Below, piece after piece: positions 55,033 to 64,000 of a DNA stretch of 64,000 nucleotides (position 1 is its first letter; every line of letters begins with the position of its first letter). The position numbers were made by a program, and so were the translations under genes. The stretch spans positions 46,762-110,761 of the forward strand of contig JASAND010020115.1 of assembly GCA_030248195.1 (NCBI GenBank), in the 5' to 3' direction. Below the pieces are notes generated by a model, which was not told where the DNA came from, ran no database searches, and worked only from the letters and a program-made list of their open reading frames with translations. The stretch is from Trissonchulus latispiculum. Lineage: Eukaryota > Nematoda > Enoplea > Enoplida > Ironidae.

Positions 55033-57384
55033 ATAATAGTGCAATTATGCACTCTTGATATTAGTTTTAGGGTTAGCTGATAGTTAAGAGGTTAACGCCG
55101 AGTTATCCTTGAGGTTAACTTAACACCGACCTAACCCTGTTTGGTGCAATCCACTGTATGTAATAGACATTGGTGGAATGAAGCCACCTGTCTACGCAGT
55201 GTCAAGAGTTTATAGTAGGAAGAGTAAGACACTGCATTTTGCTAATGTACGTATTTGGCTTCTCGAAACGTTAAGGTCGAGATCTCGGGGGTGATTCTCA
55301 TTGTGTAAACATATCACGTGTCCGTCCACTTCAAAAACACGCGTTCTCGATACACTAATAGCTAGGAAAGCCATACTGTTATATCATTATGTTACGTATT
55401 ATAACATAACATATAATATACGTATAACGAGACCTTTTTAACGATATAAAAAATATAGTTCGGTTCAGTCAATCTTACAAATCCAGCAACAAAACATCTC
55501 CAAAGTGTCTTATGTTGTCGCGAGACTTGTAAGATTGACATTTGCTCTGTACTCTTCCCATTACAAACTTTTGGAAGTGTGTAGTTTAAGGAAATGTTAT
55601 ATACCTAAGAAAATAAAAACTAAGGATTTCTTGGCGCTTTATTTGTGCAAAAGTGATCTTGTCCTTTAAGGTACAACAAGTGTATGACTTGGTTTCTGCT
55701 GACAATTTTAAATACAGAACCGAACTTGCAGCATTCTGGAGTTTTTTTGGAATGTTTTACGGAAGGCTTTGCAAAAAAGTCTGCTAAAAGCGTGATACCG
55801 TTCACAAAAATAGTCCTTTGAGCGAAAATACATGGATATTTCTACTACTGTCCGTCCGTTCCTATATCTTTACTGATTTTAATGGCTTTCCTTCTCAAAA
55901 ACTGCATGTACACAAAATGTAAAAGCCAAACTCAAGCCCGCCTGCTTTTCAGTTTTTGCATTAGCATGAGATTAAACACATAGATATGGTTCAATGGTTA
56001 TGTTACACACAAATGTTATGTCTAAGCATTATCCAGGCTTTTCAATGTAAATGTGTTGGCTTAGTTTAACTGGGCGTTGGAAGCTACATGATAAATTGAG
56101 CGTTGAAAGTTAGTCATCAATAAAAAGCAGACTTGGCACTGGGATGGGGGTATTTTGGAATCTCATTTCAGGCTTTAGTGTCTTCCAGAGAGTAAATAAC
56201 GAAGGAACGGCCTCCAACTTCAATCTGGTTAAATGAGTCAATTTCTCTGGTTTCCGAGACTGAATTTGGAATCAGAAAGGGGGAAAAGGAATGAGATGGG
56301 TTTAGAAAGGAAAGGGAGCGGCTTACAAATCTAATCTGTGAATTTCTCTGTTTTCAGGGGATTTTATGGGAATTAGCAAGAGTTAAAGTGAAACCTATAT
56401 AATTGACTGTGCGGCGTATCATGAAAAACATGAAAGAGTTCAAGTCAAATGGGTTAATCTTAACTGGATCTAACTCTTGTTGTGAACTAGACTTAACTAG
56501 ATCTTTATCAATTATATCAAAATATAGCTAAACATTTTCATTTGAAGTGGGCGTAATGGAACTAATTTTGGTTTTTTCGAATTTTTCACTGACTGAAGTA
56601 AACTTTTTGCGAGACGTCTTTTGTATCATTCAAATTTCGAATAACTCTAAAATAGCTGGGAGATTTTTAGTTATATGGATATCTCTCTTCATTATAGAAA
56701 AATCAGCTAAAATATCTATACTACGCTGCCGGGATTCTGCCAGCTTTTACCAACTTTTGGCAAGCAACTATTTTAATTTAGCTAGAAAAAAGATCCAAGC
56801 CCAAGGGAACGCATACAAAAACCAGATTGGGCATATAAATAGTAAACATATAAATAGACAGGCAGGCATGCCGCAGCTGCCACACCACAACTGAGCACAA
56901 AGTAATTCCCAAACCTAACCGGCCGTAAAGTGACACATACTAAAGTCTGACCAAAAAATGTAGGGAGTGAAATTGTTTTGCTTATACTGAATTACCGGTA
57001 CATTTTTGCTGCAGCAGTGTATATATTTTCTAAACAGACATGGCATGAACTTTACTTTGGTTGAAAAAGAAATTTGAAAAAAATTAAAATTCATCAGAAG
57101 AAGGCGATTTTGTAAGTTTTGAAAGATCGATAGATGCCAGGAACTGGCCGTTCGGTGGAAAATTAGCCCATCTTTCAAACATAGTGTATTCCAAATATAA
57201 GCTAATTCCGTCAAGAATTGCTATAGTTATTCAATTTTTTCTATTTTCAAAATCCTTTGATCTTTGCCGCTTTTCCCAACTTTTACTGGCTATTACTCGC
57301 GACTCATTCAGTGGAAAAATTTTCAATTGGATTTCCAAGACCGCTTACGTGTCAGCTTTCATGTGATTTATGTGGTTTTTGAAA
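55033..57384. other. Intergenic, no gene seen
   Basis: A partial relative of the element at 62281 lies at about 55430-55540 (AACGATATAAAAAATATAG, then an inverted pair GTCAATCTTACAA/TTGTAAGATTGAC). A 115-codon frame at 56547 and a 99-codon frame at 56915 have no domain character or splice context. Confidence 0.45.
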
Positions 57385-59737
57385 TTTGAAAAGATTTGTT
57401 CGAAAAATACCACTTTTTTACCCATAATTTCGACAAGCGAATCCAGCGAAAGTGAGTAAAATAGCATAATCATAAAGCTTAATCTGAGCTCAGTCCAACG
57501 CTATAAAGTTTTCGTGGCTACAACTTATATTGCCCCGCAACGAATTTTTAAACAATTTCCCTTTTTAGCTGGTTTTTGGCTAGTTCATAGGCATGGGCAC
57601 GGGTCCAAAAATTTGGGCCCGGGTACCCGGTACTACCCGAAACCCTATGTCGGGTAATTGCGTTGCGATACTACCCGGTACTCGGGTACCCCGGTACCCG
57701 AGCATTTTCGGGTACCAAAGAAATTTTCAACCCATTTTCGGACTTGGCCATTTTGAAATTTAACTTTTCAGGGGTCTTTATTCACATTAAGCTTAGATTG
57801 GATAGACTTTCATTCCTTAGCTATTTTAAGGGAGTTTTAAAGACTTGAAATGCGTTATAGGGACTTTCAATTAATTGTCGCGGTATCGGAAGCTAATGCT
57901 GATACAGACGACATTGGTTTTTATTTTATAACCGCGCTCAGATCAGCAGTTTTCTGAGTTTCGTACCACCGTTGTGCTGTCCGCTTCCTCTAACCTTCAA
58001 ATGTTAACAAATTTTAGAAAGCATTTGGACTATATATAAGAGCAACTTCCCATGACAAAGTTTGGCTAACTTCAACTGCTTGTCTCTGGAAATAGGAACA
58101 GCACAAAAGGCAGCAAACAAACAAAACCTGCACGAAGTACTTACTAAGCTTTACGTAGTTTCATTTCGTTTCCTTTTACGTAATTTCTTAATGAAACCAT
58201 GTAAAAATAAAATGTCTTGGACAAAAAACTAAATTTTTTGTAATCGGACACTACACTTTAGTGGCAAAAATATAAAATTTTAAACTCACCTAGTGCCAGA
58301 AAAAGGCATTTTGAGTTTTATTTTAAGAAATAAATTGACTTATGTGTTGTGATTGTTGAGATTAGGGTTTACATTTTCCATTTACACCCGATTGCACCAA
58401 ATGTGTTTAAAATCTAATTAGCTTACATGAAATCCTGAAAAAAGCACAATTCATAACAGTTACTGACAAAAAATAGTAGGTTGCCACAATTTGTCACCAT
58501 CAAATAAGCAAAATCGTATCTTTTCTGACAGTCAAGCTAAGGCTAATCTTAGCTAACCTAAGAATGTAAAGAAAAAGAAATAAAGTTTTGAAAACACGAA
58601 TAATTAGATTTTAAACAGTTTCACACTATCGTATCGTGACATTAGTATTGTATCATTGGACAGAGCTACTACTTCAAAGCTGCCGCTCGGTGTCTGATAG
58701 GCTGTTTTAGTCACGTGATCCTTAATTGGATTTTAGTAAAACAGATTTTAAATAGAAGTTAAAAAGATTTTATGCAAAAACATTTTGGTGCAATGGAAAT
58801 TGGAAAATGTGTTTAATGTTAAAATCTTTCTACTAATAAGATTTTAAGAAAATTTGATTTTACGTAGAAACATTTGGTGCAATCGGGCGTTATATTAATT
58901 GTATAATTTTTTGCCTGAAAACAATGGCTTCTTACCAATTTCCTTTTCCTCTCTCTGTCCTTTTACTTTTGGAGTAAGTTTGCTAAACGTAAAACTGACA
59001 TATCAGTCACTATTGACACCATCTAATGGTAATTAGTATTGTTACTTGCAGTTTAGAGAACAACGCAAAGCTGCGGCAAAAGTCACTTATTAGATGTTTG
59101 TATCTTGTGAATTTCAATTATAATTAATTCATCGACTTCCGCATATTGCTTGCTCCAACAGGAATTTAAAGAAAGAAAAATTATTAGAGAATGGTAAATT
59201 TAATATTTTACAAACGAATCTAAAATAGAAAATTATAAAATGTTGGAAAAAAAAGCAGGACTAATTCCTCTTCCCGTTACTTCGTTTTTCTGTTGTAGTA
59301 TCTTTTTAAAGTGTTAAAATTTTATAATAAACTGAAAAATCTTCGATGGTAAAAATGTTCTTAGCCGAAAATTTTCGGTAGTTAAAAATTTTCTGAGCCA
59401 AAAATTTTCTCTCTGCTTGATCCAGATAAATCCGGTTTTATCCGGTTTTTTCCAGTTTTAACTGGATATCGGGTATCCGTCGGGTCCGACTACCCGTGCC
59501 CATGCGACAAATCAATGCGACATAGCCAACTTCTCAGAAATCAGCTGAAACAGGGAAATTGTTTAAAAATTCGTTGCGGGGGCAATCTAAGTCGTAGCCA
59601 CGAAAACTTTATATCGTTGGATTTAGCTCAGATGAAACTGTATAATTATGCTATTTTTACTCACTTTTGTTGGATTCGCATTGCCGAAATTTTGGGTCCA
59701 AAAAGTGGTATTTTTCGAAAAAAATCGATTTTCAAAG
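57385..59737. mobile_element. Foldback enclosing a GGTACCC-array element
   Basis: Outer arms 57385-57571 and 59543-59737 are diverged reverse complements (shared word CAACGAATTTTTAAACAATT). Inside them, GCATGGGCACGGGT (57591-57604) and ACCCGTGCCCATGC (59492-59505) are perfect inverted repeats. They are followed by CCCGGTACC/CGGGTACC words on the left and TCCGG/GGGTATCC words on the right. No target duplication is visible for the inner unit, so it may be one compound foldback or a nested insertion with eroded flanks. Confidence 0.6.
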
Positions 59738-60875
59738 AGTGAATAGAGTGAATACTCCTAACTTCTTGGAAGTTTTGCTCCTAGTAGGAGTGTTTTTAGG
59801 ACCATTTATCCAATAAAAACAAAGCAGTTTTGCTCCTAAAATTTCTAGGAGTCTGTGAAGGTTCCTAGACACTGCTTGAGATATCTAGGAGCTCATTTAT
59901 ATCAGCTTTATCTTCACAAAAATGACTTAAAAATGTTCCCTTATTGCTAAGATTAAAATAATACTTTCCAGTCAGTTTTAAATGATCCTTATTTGAGACC
60001 AATTTAATTTCACCAAGTCTAAAGTGTTTGGATGTTAGTGAATTCGCTCTTACTTGGTTTAGGTTATTGTTCCAAAACGATTTGTTTTGTTTCCTTGTTC
60101 GATTTTATAAACAGCAAAATTTTTAGATTTTGAAGTTTTTTAATATGCAATTCAAAATTTTGTACAGTTTTATAGCTTCAGCAATTGGTCACTACGTATT
60201 TTTAGAGTGGTCAAGAAGCTTTATTTTTTGAATTTTCCACACTATATTTCCTTTGGTTTTAGATTCTTGGTTTATATTAAAAAATTTCCGCAACTCAACC
60301 AAAGGGCGTAATGCTCGCTCACACCGCTGAAATTGGATCGTCATGGGTTGTAAAAACTCGACATGTCCGTTCCGCTTCCGTTCTCATAAGAATTTACCAA
60401 TTAAATACCCCGCCTGTTACAGCTACTGTCAGATTTAAGAAATTTTTGTAATTTAGATGCTAGCTTTACTTGGTGATTGCAATTATATACAAAATTTTAA
60501 AATAAAATTTTAAATTTGAAAATGAAACATTTCTTTAGCTGAATTTCGAAAAGGCGGACAGCCGAACGTTCCGATTACCGGATTTCAGTTATTTCAGTTG
60601 AAAATAGATGGACATCCGGATATAGAATGTTAAATATCAGCGTTTCATGTGAACACCGAAAGCTTGAAAGCAGCGGAATAAACTAGCTTCCACGTCCGGG
60701 TCCAGTGGTAGAGCGTTCTACTCAAGATCTAATCAAACCTCTAAACAGATACTGTGTTACTGTGGAATTAGAATTTTGAATTAGGCCTTCAAAAAATTTT
60801 AATAAATTTTTTAAATTAGCGAACTGCCGAAAATCGCTAAATTCTATCGTTTTTGATGACCAAAACTGGGAGTCA
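59738..60875. other. Intergenic, no gene seen
   Basis: AT-rich. At 60703-60735 the sequence GGGTCCAGTGGTAGAGCG resembles a tRNA A box, but no matching B box follows. Confidence 0.45.
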
Positions 60876-60879
60876 TTAA

Positions 60880-61886
60880 GGTGCTGGTATCGCTTTGTGT
60901 AAATTTGATCCTGTAGGCTTTAATTCTTTATGAAAGTGGATGAAACTTTCCAAATATACTATTTCGGTGCTCTTTAACATTCTAGGACCAGTCCCGCATT
61001 TTTAGGTGCAAAGATAAGAAATTTTTGGTTTTTGCCATTATTCTCTCAGTACATAGTCGAGACACCGGATTGGTTGGTATGGCTGGATAGAGGGCACAGA
61101 AATGAACATCTTTGCTTTTACAACTTTTGAGCTATCTCTAGTGGTTAAGTCAGTATAAGCAAAAAACGGTTTTTGGGGTCCAAAAATGGGCGTTTTCGAG
61201 AAAATCAGTTTTTTCAAAATTACTGCCAAATCATATGGACAATTTTGGTTTATTTATACTCGATCGATACACAGTCTCATTGCACATTTTATCAGTGCCT
61301 ATTAGCCGGAGTTTGTTGCTCTAAGCTAGAGATTTGGCAGAAAAACCGATTTTGGCAAAACTGCGATTATTTTGTTTTGAACATCGATTTCTCAAAAACT
61401 ACCCAATCAATTCGCATGATTTTTGGCAGGATGGGAATTCGCACTATTGCGGAGGGACATTATTTTTGGTTTTGAGCTAAAACTTTCAGTTGCGAAAAAC
61501 TCAATGCAAAAGTTGCGAAATTTTGTGTCACCGCACATTTTAATGGATTTTCTTGACCGTTAATGTCCTGCTAAGCCAAATCCAAAAAAATATTCCTCGG
61601 CCCAATGTCCTTTATAGGACACTACAAGAAAAGTTTTGGCCGATTCCACAGTTTTTGAGAAATCGATGTTCAAAAATTTTTTGGTCTGTATTCTGCCTGT
61701 AAGATGTTGGTTGTCAGACAATTTTTGCTATTTTTTGCCAATTTTTTAGTTTCCTACTCTTATGAGAATCTACATATTATAAGCTTTAAAATGATGTATA
61801 CAGCTCTTTCCAACTCGCAAAATTGGAAAGTTATAGCGTTTCAAAATATACCCACAAAGCACTGCACAAAAAAGGATACCAGCACC
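60880..61886. mobile_element. TTAA-type MITE, copy 4 (opposite orientation)
   Basis: Ends GGTGCTGGTATCGCTTTGTG and CACAAAAAAGGATACCAGCA, with TTAA at 60876-60879 and 61887-61890. Its interior is the reverse complement of the copy at 15087 (for instance TTCTAGGACCAGTCCCGCAT). Confidence 0.8.
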
Positions 61887-62280
61887 TTAAGTTTGACCTA
61901 ACATGTTATATATAAAAACTAGAAATCCTAATTAAAAATTCTAACTCCACAGTGACACAGTAGATGTATAAAGGTTTCAAACTATATCCAATGTTACTTG
62001 AAATCTTTTGTCAGTGTCGAGATTTTTTGGCACAGAAATTTGGTTTTTCTGCAAAATTGCGAAAATTGCTGTTTTTAGAAAGATAGGAATTTTACGACTA
62101 GGCTATGCTGTGTAATTACATTTCAATATACTTATTCATGCCTTACAAAATTAGCTAAAACTCTGAAGTTGATTTGTGAAAACTTGCATCAGTTGGCTGC
62201 AGCAGCAGCACCCTCATTTTCGCTAATGTTCAAATTGTTCTCATGGAACATATACACATATACATAAACATAAACCTATA

Positions 62281-62664
62281 CAACGCTGACATTTTTAAAA
62301 AACGGGCGATTTGACAAATTAAATACTATAACTTGAGCTAGAAAAAGCGTACAGCAATAATTTTTTATCATTATGCTGCATAAAACGATATAAAATTATA
62401 TAGTTCGGTTTAGGTCTCTTACAAAAGCGGCAATAAAGCATCCTTGCCAGGAAAGTTCTGAGAATTTCATCATTTCTTAGAAATGCCTTACGTTGTTGCT
62501 GAATTTATGAGGGATTGCCTAAACTGAACTATATAATTTTTATATCGTTAAAAAATCTCGTTCTACGCAACATAATGATATAAAAATTATTGCTGTACGA
62601 TTTTCCTAGCACAAGTAGTATTTAATTTGTCGAAAACACTGGTTTTTAAAAAATGTCAGCGTTG
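62281..62664. mobile_element. 384-bp foldback MITE with TA flanks
   Basis: Ends CAACGCTGACATTTTT and its complement are flanked by TA (62279-62280 and 62665-62666), as for Tc1/mariner-type elements. Arms of about 145 bp match imperfectly, including GATATAAAATTATATAGTTC. A fragment of the same family lies near 55430. Confidence 0.65.
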
Positions 62665-62808
62665 TATGCTTACACGCTGAGGAAGCCCCCCACCCGAAAT
62701 TTCGGCCTTAATATTTCGAGCATCTTGTAAGCTTATTCTATTGGTAAGAGCTGAGTGTCTTATTCTTGGTATTATAAACTCTTGATAAACATAACTAATA
62801 AACTTGTT

Positions 62809-63201
62809 TTATTCTCTAGTATTACGCAAAGGCTTAGGCATCAGCACTTTATGGAACTGAGCAGTGGAAATGACTTCGTTATGGCTAAAGCGAATTATCG
62901 GTGCAGGAATGGACTTTATACAAGACGGATTGCTGGTTTCGTCCAACACATTAAGCACTAATTCAGAAGCATTAAAAGCCAGACGCACGGCATGGGAACC
63001 ATGTTTATCCATGGTCTTCGCTAACCAGAGGCTTGTATACATCTGCACTTGCTGGAACCCAGAGCCAGAGCACCTATTTCTCTGGACGTTTCCACACACG
63101 AGCTTTGAATTACCATTCATGGATCCATTACTCCTAACTGGGTCGCCACACTGGAATAAGGCGTACTCAAAAAGATTACCATACGCGTACCGATAGTCCA
63201 C
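62809..63201 (-). CDS. Unidentified 130-codon open frame
   Basis: Begins ATG GAC TAT on the minus strand and ends in a stop at 62809. The composition is protein-like (balanced, with cysteines, MYTSLWLAKTMDKHG and LAFNASELVLNVLDE) and differs from the AT-rich surroundings. I recognise no family. An overlapping 110-codon frame is open on the plus strand, but the minus-strand one reads more like protein. It may be an exon, a retrocopy or part of a transposon. Confidence 0.3.
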   Translation of the reverse strand: MDYRYAYGNLFEYALFQCGDPVRSNGSMNGNSKLVCGNVQRNRCSGSGFQQVQMYTSLWLAKTMDKHGSHAVRLAFNASELVLNVLDETSNPSCIKSIPAPIIRFSHNEVISTAQFHKVLMPKPLRNTRE

Positions 63202-64000
63202 ATCAGCTCAGTGTTTAAGTCGTCGCGTAAGCGTAAGAAGGCAAGAAGCAATGCAGTAACACTGGTGTAAGAAAGCTCACAGCGGTTAAAACAAAACCAG
63301 TACAGAAAAATAATTGACCTAAAATTGTCAATTTCCCTTAATTTAAACCTAGTCCTTCCCTACCCCAACTACAAACCACAATTAATAAGCGCAAATTAAA
63401 TTTAAACGTTAAAATTATGTTGACAGTAAAAATATAAAAACCAATATAAAACATTAAAGACTGCTAAATGATGATAGACTATATATATTGAGTCAACGCA
63501 ACGACATATTAATAATACTACATAAACGACTATAGCAACGACACTTCAATATTATGCGAATAAAAATGCGCGACATGACAGAAACACGAATTGACTTGTC
63601 GTTCAGTTCCATTACAACCGAAGAGTGGCAAATTTTGTCAAATGAGCATCTCTGAATGTTGTTAACATTGGAATAAAAATTTAAAAAAATTATAAACAGA
63701 TGGTTTGGTTAGCCAAAACAAAAGATGGACACGCGAAAATAATATTCTTCCTCTTTGAACATTTAGCGGGAACAATTAAAATGATCCGAAAAATTCGGGC
63801 CTAGGAGGTGGGGCGCGAACCTACAACCTTCCATTGACTAGACCCGCTACTCTACCGACATCCAATAGGCAGTTTTAAGGCAGATTTGGTTGTTACACAC
63901 AACAAAATTAACATCCAAACCAGGTATAGAAAAAATAAATACAGAATTCACAGCTGTGCACTGGTAATTCTCCAGATTCCTATACAACAAGCACACCTAG
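63202..64000. other. Intergenic, no gene seen
   Basis: AT-rich, with only the tRNA-like remnant near 63803. Confidence 0.5.
63803..63866 (-). tRNA. tRNA-like remnant (pseudogene or SINE head)
   Basis: On the minus strand a D-arm/A-box-like GTCGGTAGAGTAGCGG is followed about 20 nt later by the B-box-like GTAGGTTCGCGCCCCAC. The T arm pairs at four of five positions, but the anticodon stem does not pair and no clear acceptor stem is seen. So it is not a functional tRNA gene as it stands. Confidence 0.4.

Noticed and set aside
1..64000. CRISPR arrays, bacterial operons, prophage
   Set aside because: No regular short direct repeats with spacers and no bacterial gene organisation; the window has spliced animal-type genes.

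Overview
This window looks like an animal (invertebrate) nuclear genome. It has spliced genes with GT/AG introns, an SR-type splicing factor, a type I membrane protein with laminin-type EGF repeats, a tRNA-derived SINE, LINE and Penelope-like fragments, and many short non-autonomous DNA transposons. The species cannot be told from the sequence; I would guess an early-branching or marine invertebrate. Most of the 64 kb is transposable-element DNA, and many insertions can be bounded to the base by their target-site duplications (TSDs).

Layout. 1-5.4 kb: intergenic DNA with nested hAT-like miniature elements; one ends 99 bp before the first start codon. 5.4-13.6 kb, plus strand: a seven-exon SR splicing factor (RRM, CCHC zinc knuckle, short RS tail, 178 residues). 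Its introns hold a SINE, a large hAT element with a Penelope-derived inverted pair nested in it, and G-rich inverted-repeat elements. 13.6-19.6 kb: intergenic DNA with a TTAA-type MITE, a GGCCAAT-array element and a 1.2 kb foldback. 19.6-39.0 kb: a giant inverted pair of LTR retroelements. Each copy has one outer LTR, a primer binding site, a leader full of hairpins, a long Gag ORF whose C-terminus carries a signal-peptide-like segment, and no polymerase. The copies face each other across a 5 kb centre. 39-43 kb: more MITEs. 43.4-52.2 kb, plus strand: the last four coding exons of an EGF-laminin/transmembrane gene. Its 6.4 kb intron has collected a LINE fragment, a 145-bp minisatellite and a foldback. 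52-64 kb: no convincing host gene, several foldbacks and MITEs, one unidentified 130-residue ORF and a tRNA-like remnant.

The most unusual region is the inverted retroelement pair. Both copies share the same pol-less architecture, so that form was probably mobile as such. The inner 2 kb of the two arms is almost identical although the outer parts differ clearly. Inside this near-identical zone is a 98-bp tandem dimer that looks like a structured RNA with a possible pseudoknot. The primer binding site folds into a hairpin with a sequence resembling the 3' end of initiator tRNA. A second theme is a set of hAT-like families whose subterminal regions are arrays of short palindromic words, with a different word in each family.
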